Positions 14,918 to 23,733 of a stretch of DNA of 64,000 bases are shown here, piece after piece (the stretch's first letter is position 1; each line of letters starts with the position of its first letter). The notes below the pieces were generated by a model. It searched no databases. It was not told the origin of the DNA and saw only the letters and a program-made list of their open reading frames with translations. The position numbers and the translations under genes were made by a program. Location: positions 124,001 to 188,000 of the forward strand of contig NZ_SHLX01000010.1 of assembly GCF_004764705.1 (NCBI RefSeq). Reading direction: 5' to 3'. The DNA comes from Paenibacillus cymbidii (GTDB lineage: Bacteria; Bacillota; Bacilli; Paenibacillales; NBRC-103111).

Positions 14918-16210
14918 TTGAGCAGGTTAGGCATCCAAATGGCGGGGGAGCGGCTCGGGGAGCTGGTCAAGTCGGGGGACCACGTGTTTTTGCCCGGCAG
15001 CGGCTGTGTGCCCGTCGGCTTCCTGCGCCAGTTATTGGCGCGAAAGGAAGCGCTGCGCGATGTGCGATTGTGCCACCCGACGGCGTGGGGGCCGTTTCCT
15101 TACGGCAAGCCGGAGTTTGCCGGCCATTTTCGCGGGCTGTCGTTTTTTCTGTCGGCCAATGCAAGACGCGCCTGGGCGGACGGCTGGGGCATCGACTTCG
15201 TGCCGGTGCGGCTTTCGGCCATTTCGGCGCTGATCGAAGGCGATCTGACGCCGGTGGACGTAGCGGTGCTGCATTTATCTCCGCCCGACGAACGCGGCTA
15301 TTGCTCGATCGGACCGTACTGCGCTTATATGCATGCGATGCGCAAGCGAGCCCGGCTGGTGATCGGGCAGATCAACCGGCATATGCCCCGGGCATGCGGA
15401 GAGACGGAGGTGCATGTCAGCGAACTGGATTATTACGGGGAGCTTGACGAGCCGCTTGTTGCCGTTCCGCCCGTTGCTTTCGGCGAGGTTGAGGCGCAGA
15501 TGGCCCGCCACGTCGCTTCGCTTGTCGCCGACGGCGATACGATTCAGATCGGGCGCGGCGGCATCCCGCAAGCGGTTGTCGGCGAGCTTGGCGATCGCCG
15601 CGACCTCGGCGTTCATTCCGAATTAATCTCCGACTGGATCGTCGAATTGACCGAGCGGGGCGTGGTGACGGGGGCGAAGAAGTCGCTGCATCCGGGCGTA
15701 AGCGTGGCGACGATCAGCGACGGCAGCCAGCGGTTCTACGATTTTGTTCACGGCAACGACGCGGTTCGTTTCATGCCGTCGGAATATGTGAACGACCCGC
15801 GGGTCATTGCGCTGAACGACAATCTCGTTTCGATCAATACGGCGGTCGAAGTCGACTTGACCGGACAGATCAACGCGGAGAGCGTCGGCCACCGGCTGAT
15901 CAGCGGAACGGGCGGGTTGCTCGATTTTGCCCTCGGCGCCCAGTCGGCGCGCGGCGGACGCTTCATTGTGGCGATGCCGTCCACGGCGCTCGGCGGCAGC
16001 GCGTCGCGCATCGTAGCCGCGCTGCCGGCAGGCACGGCGGTTACGGTACCGCGCACGCTGGCGGATATCGTGGTAACCGAATACGGCATCGCCCGGCTGC
16101 GCGGACGCACGCTGGAGCAACGGATGCAGAGCCTGATCGCCATCGCCCACCCGAGCTTCCGCGAAACGCTGGAGCGGGAAGCGGCGGCGGTTTATGTGCG
16201 GCAACGATAA
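14918..16210 (+). CDS. Acetyl-CoA hydrolase/transferase family CoA-transferase
   Basis: 430 residues from TTG 14918, selected because AAGGAGGA (14903-14910) lies 7 nt upstream. The fold is that of the 4-hydroxybutyrate/acetate CoA-transferases: LPGSGCVPVGFLRQLLARKE, HLSPPDERGYCSIGPYCAYM, IQIGRGGIPQAVVGELGDRR, HSELISDWIVEL. The catalytic-Glu segment NTAVEVDLTGQINAESVG and the C-terminal EYGIARLRGRTLEQR are intact. It would charge a carboxylic acid with CoA from acetyl-CoA or a similar donor, giving the substrate for the carboxylase genes downstream. It starts an operon running to 21079. Confidence 0.9.
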   Translation: MSRLGIQMAGERLGELVKSGDHVFLPGSGCVPVGFLRQLLARKEALRDVRLCHPTAWGPFPYGKPEFAGHFRGLSFFLSANARRAWADGWGIDFVPVRLSAISALIEGDLTPVDVAVLHLSPPDERGYCSIGPYCAYMHAMRKRARLVIGQINRHMPRACGETEVHVSELDYYGELDEPLVAVPPVAFGEVEAQMARHVASLVADGDTIQIGRGGIPQAVVGELGDRRDLGVHSELISDWIVELTERGVVTGAKKSLHPGVSVATISDGSQRFYDFVHGNDAVRFMPSEYVNDPRVIALNDNLVSINTAVEVDLTGQINAESVGHRLISGTGGLLDFALGAQSARGGRFIVAMPSTALGGSASRIVAALPAGTAVTVPRTLADIVVTEYGIARLRGRTLEQRMQSLIAIAHPSFRETLEREAAAVYVRQR

Positions 16211-16229
16211 CGGACAGGGGGAGCGAAGC

Positions 16230-17762
16230 ATGAAATTTGCGGCGGAAATAGCCGAACATCAGCGCCGGAAGGAGAAGGCGCTGGCCATGGGCGGCGCCGA
16301 CAAGCTGGAGAAGCGGCGACAGGCGGGCATTCTGAATGCGCGCGAACGAATCGGGCGGCTGTTCGATCCGAACAGCTTCTTCGAAACCGGATTGTTCGGC
16401 ACCTCCATTCACGCGGACAAACGGGAGAAGTCGCCGGCAGACGGCAAGATAACAGGGTTTGGCAAAATCGAAGGGCGCGAGGCGGGCGTCATTTCCAATG
16501 ATTTTACGGTTATGGGGGCGTCCAGCAGCGCGACGAATTCGCGCAAGATGGCTTATGTCAAGGATATGGCCAAAAAACGCGGCTTCCCGGTCGTTTTCCT
16601 CGGCGAATCGACCGGCGCTCGCATGCCGGACATTATGGGCGCGGCGGGCATTGCCGGAGGCAACCATCCCGATCAATATTTGCGCATGCGGGAGACGCCG
16701 TGGGCTTCGGCAGTGCTCGGCTACTGCTTCGGCTCCTCGGCCTGGTATTCGGCGATGGCCGATTTCACCGTGATGCGCAAGGGCGCATGCCTTGCCGTTT
16801 CCAGCCCGCGGCTCGCGTCGCTTGCCACGCGGGAAGCGGTGGACGACGAGACGCTCGGCGGCTGGAAGCTGCACGCCGATATGACCGGCCTGGTCGACCT
16901 TGTCGTCGATACGGACGAAGAAGCGCTTGCCGCGGTCCGGCGGTTTCTCGGTTATTTGCCCGGGCATCACAAGGAAGCGCCGCCGCGATTGGCCGTTCCG
17001 GCCGGATCGGACGAAGCGTGCGGCGGCATGCTCGACTTGATTCCGGAATCGCGGCACCAGGTGTACGACGTCAAAAAAGTGATAAAAGCGGTGCTGGACC
17101 GCGACAGCTTCTTCGAATTGAAGGCCCGCTTCGGCAAAACCGCGGTTACCGCGCTCGGCCGGCTGGACGGGCGCAGCGTCGGCGTCATCGCCAACAACCC
17201 GCTGCACAAAGGGGGAGCGATCGATGCGGATGCTTGCGACAAAATTACCTCCTTCCTCGTCCTGTGCGATTCTTACAACATTCCGATCGTATTCATGGTC
17301 GATCAGCCGGGTTTTCTGATCGGCGTGGAGGCGGAGAAACGGCGCATGCCGGGCAAGGTGATGAACTGGATGAACGCGCTCGCGCTGTGCACCGTGCCGA
17401 AAATTTCGCTCATTCTGCGCAAAAGCTACGGTCAGGCGGTGCTTAACATGGGCGGCAACGGCAATGCCCACGAGGTTGCCGCCTGGTTCACGGCGGAAGT
17501 GAGCTTCATGGACCCGGCCTCCGCCGCCGGCATTGTGCACGGGATTACGCGGGAAGCCGATCCGGAGCGCTTCGAGGCGCATCTGAAGGAAATGTCCAAG
17601 GGGAATACGGCCTATGACCTCGCTTCCGTATTCGGCGCGCAAGCGGTGATCGATCCGCGCGATACGCGGGCCTACCTGGCCCGCAGCCTCGACATTCACG
17701 AACTGCGGCTCACCGCCGGCGTGGGCGAACATCTGATGCGAACATGGCCGACGAGCTATTGA
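16230..17762 (+). CDS. Acyl-CoA carboxylase carboxyltransferase subunit (second, standard-length)
   Basis: 510 residues from ATG 16230 (AGGGGGAG 6 nt upstream). PF01039 features: ARERIGRLFDPNSFFETG, SNDFTVMGASSSATNSRKMA, FLGESTGARMPDIMGAAG, and in the second half NNPLHKGGAIDADACDKITS, FMVDQPGFLIGVEAEKRRMP, GKVMNWMNALALCTVPKISL. It resembles propionyl-/methylcrotonyl-type beta subunits; substrate not predictable. Together with the biotin carboxylase and separate biotin carrier it makes a three-component carboxylase. The differing first carboxyltransferase (11646) could form an alternative complex with the same carrier. Confidence 0.92.
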   Translation: MKFAAEIAEHQRRKEKALAMGGADKLEKRRQAGILNARERIGRLFDPNSFFETGLFGTSIHADKREKSPADGKITGFGKIEGREAGVISNDFTVMGASSSATNSRKMAYVKDMAKKRGFPVVFLGESTGARMPDIMGAAGIAGGNHPDQYLRMRETPWASAVLGYCFGSSAWYSAMADFTVMRKGACLAVSSPRLASLATREAVDDETLGGWKLHADMTGLVDLVVDTDEEALAAVRRFLGYLPGHHKEAPPRLAVPAGSDEACGGMLDLIPESRHQVYDVKKVIKAVLDRDSFFELKARFGKTAVTALGRLDGRSVGVIANNPLHKGGAIDADACDKITSFLVLCDSYNIPIVFMVDQPGFLIGVEAEKRRMPGKVMNWMNALALCTVPKISLILRKSYGQAVLNMGGNGNAHEVAAWFTAEVSFMDPASAAGIVHGITREADPERFEAHLKEMSKGNTAYDLASVFGAQAVIDPRDTRAYLARSLDIHELRLTAGVGEHLMRTWPTSY

Positions 17763-17804
17763 AACGGCGGCCGATGGTTCGGAACACGGGAAGGAGAGAA
17801 GGGC

Positions 17805-19166
17805 ATGTTTAAGAAAGTGTTGATCGCCAATCGCGGCGACGTGGCCGCCAGGGTGATTCGTACGCTGCGGACGCTTGGCATTCGTTCCGTCGCCGTTTAT
17901 TCGGATGCCGATGTTGGGGCGCCGTGGCTGCAAGCCGCGGACGAAGCGTACCGCATCGGCGAGGCGCCGGCATTGGCCAGTTATTTGAACCAGGACGCGC
18001 TGCTGCGGGCGATCCGGCTGTCGGGAGCGGACGGCGTTCATCCCGGATACGGCTTCCTTGCCGAAAATGCGGCATTCGCCATGCGGGTCGTGCAGGCCGG
18101 CGCCGCATTCATCGGCCCGTCGCCGCGATGGATCGAGATGATGGCGCACAAGCAGCGGGCGCGGGAAATCATGCAGGCGCACGGCATGCCGATCGGCGCA
18201 GGCTCGGGCGTGCTTGACGGCGACGCCGGCCGCAGCAGGGAGGAGGCGCGGAAGATCGGGTATCCGGTGCTGATCAAACCGGCGGGCGGCGGCGGCGGCA
18301 TCGGCATGCTGCCCGTCTACGCGGAGGAAGAGCTGGAGAAACAGCTGGAGCGCGCGCGTTCGCTGGCGTCCAAGGCGTTTGCCGACGGCGACGTGTATTT
18401 GGAGAAGTATCTGGAACGGCCGAGACACATCGAGTTTCAACTGCTTGGCGATGCCCGCGGGGCCGTCTGCCACTTGTTCGAGCGCGATTGTTCGGTGCAG
18501 CGGCGGCACCAGAAGGTGATCGAGGAGGCGCACGCTCCGAATATGGAGCGGGGCGAGCTGAACGCGATGGCGGACCGGGTGGCGGAAGTGCTGCGCGGCA
18601 TCGGGTACGACAATATCGGCACGGTGGAAATGCTGCGTGGCGCGGACGGCACGTTCCGCTTTCTCGAGATGAATACGCGGCTGCAGGTGGAGCATGCGGT
18701 AACGGAGGAAATTACCGGCATCGATCTGGTTGCGGCGCAGATCAAGTCGGCCGCCGGGCTGCCGCTTGGCGAAATCATTCCCGGTCCGGTTGCGGCCCGC
18801 GGGCATGCGATCGAGGTGCGCATTTATGCGGAGGACCCGGTCCGCTTCCTGCCGTCGCCGGGCAAGCTGGAGCTGTTCCGCCCGCCGCACGCGGAGCGGG
18901 TGCGCGTGGAAACCGGTTATGCCGAAGGCATGAGCGTCACGCCTTATTACGATCCGATGGTGGCGAAAGTGATCGTGCAGGGCGAAACTCGCGCAGCCTG
19001 CATCGAACGGATGGCGGAAGCGCTGCGGCAATTTGAAGTGCGCGGCATCAAGACGAATATTTCCTTCCTGCTGAGGATGCTGGAGTCGGAGCTGTTCCGC
19101 TGCGGCGACGTGCATACCGGTCTTGTTCAGGAACTGCTCGCGGTCAAACAGGAACGATCGTCATAA
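17805..19166 (+). CDS. Biotin carboxylase subunit (AccC-like)
   Basis: 453 residues, the usual length for a free-standing AccC. Order: N-domain (KKVLIANRGDVAARVIR), ATP-grasp (IKPAGGGGGIGM), HIEFQLLGDARG, active-site RDCSVQRRHQKVIEEAHAP, EMNTRLQVEHAVTEEITGID, HAIEVRIYAEDP, C-terminal BC domain. It carboxylates biotin using ATP and bicarbonate. Oddities: the usual Arg in GGGGRGM is Ile, and EEAPAP is EEAHAP, so kinetics or partner may differ. Biotin is on the separate 73-residue protein that follows 24 bp later. Ribosome site GGAAGGAGAG. Confidence 0.94.
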   Translation: MFKKVLIANRGDVAARVIRTLRTLGIRSVAVYSDADVGAPWLQAADEAYRIGEAPALASYLNQDALLRAIRLSGADGVHPGYGFLAENAAFAMRVVQAGAAFIGPSPRWIEMMAHKQRAREIMQAHGMPIGAGSGVLDGDAGRSREEARKIGYPVLIKPAGGGGGIGMLPVYAEEELEKQLERARSLASKAFADGDVYLEKYLERPRHIEFQLLGDARGAVCHLFERDCSVQRRHQKVIEEAHAPNMERGELNAMADRVAEVLRGIGYDNIGTVEMLRGADGTFRFLEMNTRLQVEHAVTEEITGIDLVAAQIKSAAGLPLGEIIPGPVAARGHAIEVRIYAEDPVRFLPSPGKLELFRPPHAERVRVETGYAEGMSVTPYYDPMVAKVIVQGETRAACIERMAEALRQFEVRGIKTNISFLLRMLESELFRCGDVHTGLVQELLAVKQERSS

Positions 19167-19190
19167 TCGAAACAAGGAGGCTGATCAGCG

Positions 19191-19412
19191 ATGGCACTTA
19201 TTCATGTAGAAGCGCAAATTACCGGATCGGTGTGGAAAATTGAAGTGAAGCCGGGCGACCGGGTGGCGGAGGATGACACGCTGCTGATCATGGAATCGAT
19301 GAAAATGGAAATTCCGCTGCTGGCGCCCGAGGACGGCACGGTCAAGGAAATCGTCGTGAGCGAAGGAAGCGTCATCACCGAAGGCACTGTCGCCGTTATT
19401 ATTGAAACGTGA
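19191..19412 (+). CDS. Biotin carboxyl carrier (biotinyl domain) protein
   Basis: 73 residues, only the biotinyl domain. MESMKMEI contains the biotinylated lysine at residue 38; GSVWKIEVKPGDRVAEDD and APEDGTVKEIVVSEGSVITE are the flanking beta-hammerhead strands. It lacks the long N-terminal Pro/Ala linker of AccB, so it resembles minimal carriers of secondary carboxylases. AAGGAGG lies upstream. Confidence 0.95.
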   Translation: MALIHVEAQITGSVWKIEVKPGDRVAEDDTLLIMESMKMEIPLLAPEDGTVKEIVVSEGSVITEGTVAVIIET

Positions 19413-19435
19413 CGGCAGCGGAAGGAGCGGCAATC

Positions 19436-20185
19436 ATGACGAGGGAAGACGCGGTGCAGGCGGAGCAGTCAAACGGCATTCTGGTGCTGACCGTAAGTCG
19501 GCCGCAAGCGCTTAACGCGCTCAATCGCCGCATCCTTGCCGAGCTTCGCAGCCGGCTGCTGCAGGCGGAGCGGGACGACGCGGTGCGCGTGACGGTCATC
19601 ACCGGCGAAGGCGGCAAAGCGTTCGCCGCCGGGGCGGACATCGGCGAGTTTATGGACCTGGCCGACGAGCAGGCGGGCCGCGAGTATGCGCGGCACGGCC
19701 AGGAGATATTCGCGATGATCGCGAGCCTGACCAAGCCCGTCATAGCGGCGATCAACGGCTACGCGCTTGGCGGCGGCCTGGAGCTGGCGCTGGCCTGCGA
19801 TATTCGCTGCGCCTCGGAGCGGGCGACGTTCGGCTTCCCGGAAGCGACGCTCGGCATCCTGCCGGGCTTCGGCGGCATCGAACGGGCGGCCCGATTGATC
19901 GGACGCAGCGCCTCGCTGCAGCTTATGCTGACGGGCATGCCGATCGATGCGGCGGAAGCGTTGCGGCTTGGACTGGTGGATCGTGTGGTTGCCCACGACG
20001 GCCTGATGCGGGAGGTGCTGGCCCTTGCCGCGCGAATGGCGGAGCAGCCGCCGGCGGCGCTGGCCGCCATCAAGGAATGCCTGGGGCGCGGGATGGAGGC
20101 GGAGGCAGCGTTGTTCGGCAGGCTTGTCGTCAGCGACGAGGCCCGATCGCGTTGTCGCGCCTTCCTGGAGAAACGACGGCGATAG
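19436..20185 (+). CDS. Enoyl-CoA hydratase/isomerase family protein
   Basis: 249 residues from ATG 19436 (GGAAGGAG upstream); a GTG at 19409 overlaps the previous stop and is less likely. Crotonase fold: FAAGADIGEFMDL, NGYALGGGLELALACDIRCA, FGFPEATLGILPGFGGIERA. Both acid/base glutamates of true hydratases (in GGGLELA and FGFPEATLG) are present. It would hydrate an unsaturated acyl-CoA, possibly the carboxylated product, as in methylglutaconyl-CoA hydratase of leucine breakdown. Confidence 0.92.
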   Translation: MTREDAVQAEQSNGILVLTVSRPQALNALNRRILAELRSRLLQAERDDAVRVTVITGEGGKAFAAGADIGEFMDLADEQAGREYARHGQEIFAMIASLTKPVIAAINGYALGGGLELALACDIRCASERATFGFPEATLGILPGFGGIERAARLIGRSASLQLMLTGMPIDAAEALRLGLVDRVVAHDGLMREVLALAARMAEQPPAALAAIKECLGRGMEAEAALFGRLVVSDEARSRCRAFLEKRRR

Positions 20186-20224
20186 TGCAGCTGCAGGGGC
20201 AAACGAGGGAAGGGGAAGAGAGCA

Positions 20225-21079
20225 TTGGAACGGAATCGTTTGTTTGTCGTCGGGGCCGGACGGATGGGGAGCGGTATCGCCCAAACCGCGGCTGCGTCGG
20301 GCTTGTTGGTCACGTTGTACGATTGGCGCGAGGAAGAGGCGCGGCGGGGATTGGCGCGCATTCGCCGCAGTCTGGACCGCGAGGCGGAGCAAGGCGGCAT
20401 AACGGAAGCCGATGCCGCCGCGATTATGGGGCGGTTGAGCGCGGCCGGCGACTTGCGTGCTGCCGCAAACGCCGACCTCGTCATCGAGGCGGTCACGGAA
20501 GAGCTGGAAGCGAAGACGGCTCTGTTCCGGGAGCTTGATACGCTCTGCCCGGAGGAAACGCTGTTCGCCACGAATACTTCCTCGCTTTCCATCACCCGGA
20601 TTGCGGCTGCCACGAAGCGGCCGTCCCGGGTCATGGGCATGCACTTCATGAACCCGGTGCCGGTTATGCGGCTCGTGGAGCTCATTCGCGGGCTTGCGAC
20701 GTCGGACGACACGTTTGCCGCCATCCGCGCGCTGGCGCTGCAAATGGGCAAAACGCCGGTCGAGGTGCGCGACACGCCCGGCTTTGTCGTGAACCGGCTG
20801 CTGCTGCCGATGATCAACGAAGCCGTATTCCTGCTGCAGGAAGGCGCTGCCGCCCCCGCGGCCATCGACCGGGCGGCGACGCTGGGGCTGAGCCATCCGA
20901 TGGGTCCGCTTGCCCTAGCCGACATGATCGGTCTGGATACGTGCCTGGCGATTATGGACGTGCTGCATGCCGATTTTGGCGATTCGAAGTACCGGCCTTG
21001 TCCGCTCCTGCGTTGCTATGTGGATGCCGGCTGGCTCGGGAAGAAGTCGGGCCGGGGCTTTTACGAGTATCCGGGGTAG
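20225..21079 (+). CDS. 3-hydroxyacyl-CoA dehydrogenase (3-hydroxybutyryl-CoA type)
   Basis: 284 residues from TTG 20225 with GGAAGGGGAAGAG upstream. NAD-binding GAGRMGSGIAQTAA, CoA-ester motif NTSSLSIT, catalytic His in MGMHFMNPVPVMRLVELIRG, FVVNRLLLPMINEAVFLLQEG and C-terminal LADMIGLDTCLAIMDVL. The length equals soluble Hbd-type enzymes. It oxidises or forms a 3-hydroxyacyl-CoA and is last in the CoA operon. No thiolase or HMG-CoA lyase is present in the window. Confidence 0.93.
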   Translation: MERNRLFVVGAGRMGSGIAQTAAASGLLVTLYDWREEEARRGLARIRRSLDREAEQGGITEADAAAIMGRLSAAGDLRAAANADLVIEAVTEELEAKTALFRELDTLCPEETLFATNTSSLSITRIAAATKRPSRVMGMHFMNPVPVMRLVELIRGLATSDDTFAAIRALALQMGKTPVEVRDTPGFVVNRLLLPMINEAVFLLQEGAAAPAAIDRAATLGLSHPMGPLALADMIGLDTCLAIMDVLHADFGDSKYRPCPLLRCYVDAGWLGKKSGRGFYEYPG

Positions 21080-21095
21080 CGGCGCGAGGAACGGA

Positions 21096-21125
21096 TTGCG
21101 GTTTCGTTGCAGGTTTCGTTACAAT
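21096..21125 (+). promoter_or_regulatory. Promoter of the AraC-type sensor gene
   Basis: TTGCGG (21096-21101), 18-bp spacer, TACAAT (21120-21125). A 9-bp direct repeat GGTTTCGTT occurs at 21100-21108 and 21112-21120, inside the spacer, and could bind a regulator. Confidence 0.55.
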
Positions 21126-21187
21126 GGAGGGACAGCTTCGAAGCCGGCTGCGGGGCGGCAGACTACGCGTCAATGGAGAGGATCGCC

Positions 21188-23584
21188 ATGTTCAATCGGG
21201 TACTGTCGTTTACCAGGCATAAGTTTTTTTTCATGAAGCTGATCGCTTATATGCTGTTGTTATGTATGGTGCCCATCATTGCGCTGGTGTTCTTCTTCTA
21301 TTATAATGTCCAAACTTCGATGAAGCGCGAGATCGTGTCGGCCAACGACCGGTATTTGAATCAAACGGTGAACGCGATGGAACTGGTGGTCAACCAGATC
21401 GGCAACGGGTATCGGCATTTTGCAACCAGCAATTCGCTGACGGTATTCGATCGTTCGCCGCTCGGCAATTATTTTGCGGAAATCGCCAGGTGGCGGGTCG
21501 CCGAGGACAAGCAGTCGATCCTGAACTATATTGAAAGCAAGGCCAACGTGCTGAAGAGTCTGGTCGATTTAAGCCTGGTCAACGATTTCATCTATTCGGT
21601 GCATTATATCAATCCTGGCCGGGGCATTGTGCTGACGTCGGGAGCCTTGCAGTTCGAGCTGGCGGAATTTTACGACCGGGATTGGGACGCGACGCTGCAG
21701 TCCGACGAGTTCGGGTATCCCATCATGATGAACGTCAGGGATGCCCCGCAGCAGGACGGCTCCGTCAAACGGGTGATCCCGATCGTGTTCCGCACCGCCT
21801 ATTCCAATTATACCGTTGTGATCAACCTGGACGCGGAAACGTTCTATTCGAATCTGATCCGCAAGCTGCGGGAGGGCAACGGCGCTTCGAGCGCCTCGCT
21901 GATCGTGTTCTCGCGCGAAGGGGAGCCGCTTCTGTACGAGAACGACTCGACAGATGCGGAACAGATCGAATCCGCCCGTTCCGTTATCGCGGGTGCGCGG
22001 CTCGATCGAGCGACAGACAGCCAATCGAACGAATTCGTCACGGAGCGGGGACGCCATCTGATTTCGATGAAATCGTCGGCATTGCTGGGCTGGCAAATTG
22101 CCAGCGTAACCGATCTGAATGCGATTTACGGCAACGTGTCGAGCATACGCAATGTATTTATTACGCTTACGCTGTTGCTGCTGGTTACGATTACCGTATT
22201 GTCGTTTGTTTCGGGTCGTCGGCTGTACAGGCCGATCTCCAAGCTGCTGCAGTTTGTCAGCGCGGCCAACCAGGGGGTCGAGCATAGCCGGGAACACAGG
22301 CAGGTGAAGCATACCGCAAGCAAAGGAAACGCAAAGCGGCTGCATGGGGAATTTCAGGTCATCAGCGAAAGCCTGACGAACCTGCAGCTGCGCTTGCGCG
22401 AAAGCCTGCCGGCGCACAAAGAGAAGTTTATTCGCTCGCTGCTGAACAAACATGCGTTTTCCCGGGAAGCGATTGAGGAACGGCTCGATTTTCTGCAAAT
22501 CGGGTTGCAAACGACAGGCATCGGCCTGATTCTGATCGCAACCGAAGCCGACGGGCAGCGAAAGATCGACATCGAGGCGGAGAAGCTGGAGCACCTGCTC
22601 GTCATCGATTCGATCGATCTTGCGATCGATCCCCGTTACCCCAAGTGGGTGAACGAACACGCGGAGCATCTGTTCCTGGCGCTGATCAACTGCGGCGAGA
22701 ACGGGATATCGGCTGTGTTCGCCGTGGCCGAGGCGATCAAGGCGAGCATACGCGCCAACCACAGCATAGCGTGCACGCTCGGGATTGGCAGCTACTGCCG
22801 GACGATCGAGGATTTGCCCCAAGCTTACAAGGAAGCGAAAGAAGCGCTTGCCTACCGGAACATGTCCGACGACAGCGAAGTGATCTATATCGATGAGGTC
22901 AGGCTGCAGTCGTACACGCCGTTGCCCTACCCGAAGGACAAGGAGGAGACGCTGCTGCTGTCGATCAAAAACGGCGACCGGGAGCAGGCGCTGGCCGTGT
23001 TCGCCGATATGGTGCGCGAGATGCGGGGCGAAACGGCAAAAATCGGCTTCTCGCAAGTGCAGCAAGCCTTCCTGCAGCTGCTCGTCAAGCTGATGGAAAT
23101 GATTGGGGAGTTGCGGCTCGACAGGAAAGAGATCGTCCCGGACGAACGGCCGCATTATCTTGTCGCCTTCCTCGAAAAGAACGATTGGCAGGAAATGACC
23201 GAATGGTTCCGCTACATGATCGAGGCTTGCGCCTCCCAGATCGGCCACGCCTTGAGGGAAAAGAAAAACATGCACGTGGAGCGCGTGCTGCAGATGGTGG
23301 CAAGCGATTGCGGCGAAACGGCGTCGCTGGCGGCGGTGGCGGAAACGCTCAACCTGAATCCGACCTACCTGGGACGCATTTTCAAGGAGCATGCCGGCGT
23401 TACGTTTACCGAATACATGACCCAATTGCGCATTGCCAAAAGCAAGGAGCTGCTGCTGCTGCCCGAGCTGAAAATTCAGGATATCAGCAAGCAGCTGGGC
23501 TACATCAAAGTCGATCATTTCATCAAGCTGTTTAAAGAAGCGACCGGGCTGACGCCGGGGGAATTTCGCAAGCAGCTGCATTAA
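21188..23584 (+). CDS. Membrane-anchored AraC-family regulator (sensor + HTH)
   Basis: 798 residues from ATG 21188 (GGAGAGGA 5 nt upstream). TM1 near 12-35 (LIAYMLLLCMVPIIALVFFF), an extracellular dCache-like sensor region, TM2 near 322-343 (VFITLTLLLLVTITVLSFVS), a cytoplasmic linker, and a C-terminal AraC HTH (SLAAVAETLNLNPTYLGRIF, DISKQLGYIKVDHFIKLFKE). Paenibacilli use these one-protein sensors next to carbohydrate importers; the importer operon at 23734 is the presumed target. Confidence 0.93.
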   Translation: MFNRVLSFTRHKFFFMKLIAYMLLLCMVPIIALVFFFYYNVQTSMKREIVSANDRYLNQTVNAMELVVNQIGNGYRHFATSNSLTVFDRSPLGNYFAEIARWRVAEDKQSILNYIESKANVLKSLVDLSLVNDFIYSVHYINPGRGIVLTSGALQFELAEFYDRDWDATLQSDEFGYPIMMNVRDAPQQDGSVKRVIPIVFRTAYSNYTVVINLDAETFYSNLIRKLREGNGASSASLIVFSREGEPLLYENDSTDAEQIESARSVIAGARLDRATDSQSNEFVTERGRHLISMKSSALLGWQIASVTDLNAIYGNVSSIRNVFITLTLLLLVTITVLSFVSGRRLYRPISKLLQFVSAANQGVEHSREHRQVKHTASKGNAKRLHGEFQVISESLTNLQLRLRESLPAHKEKFIRSLLNKHAFSREAIEERLDFLQIGLQTTGIGLILIATEADGQRKIDIEAEKLEHLLVIDSIDLAIDPRYPKWVNEHAEHLFLALINCGENGISAVFAVAEAIKASIRANHSIACTLGIGSYCRTIEDLPQAYKEAKEALAYRNMSDDSEVIYIDEVRLQSYTPLPYPKDKEETLLLSIKNGDREQALAVFADMVREMRGETAKIGFSQVQQAFLQLLVKLMEMIGELRLDRKEIVPDERPHYLVAFLEKNDWQEMTEWFRYMIEACASQIGHALREKKNMHVERVLQMVASDCGETASLAAVAETLNLNPTYLGRIFKEHAGVTFTEYMTQLRIAKSKELLLLPELKIQDISKQLGYIKVDHFIKLFKEATGLTPGEFRKQLH

Positions 23585-23733
23585 AACGCGCCAAAACCGG
23601 CCCGGAACCGCCGCAATCGCGCCTTGATCGCGAATGGGGTATGGGAAATCGCAATAGCGGTATTTCTTTTCGGCGCTGGACCGCCTTATGATGAGAGGGA
23701 AATTCACCACATCACCGGCAGGGAGTGATTCAT
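23585..23733 (+). promoter_or_regulatory. Leader/promoter region of the 23734-35742 operon
   Basis: A good -10 box (TATGAT, 23687-23692) stands without a good -35 box, as expected for an activator-dependent promoter. No terminator is evident before it. Confidence 0.45.

Noticed and set aside
16041-19115. 1024-codon minus-strand frame, and similar 1327-codon (42023-46006) and 954-codon (46007-48871) minus-strand frames
   Set aside because: They lie opposite well-identified genes with strong family motifs, have His/Arg/Gln-rich compositions typical of antisense frames in GC-rich DNA, and show no domain.
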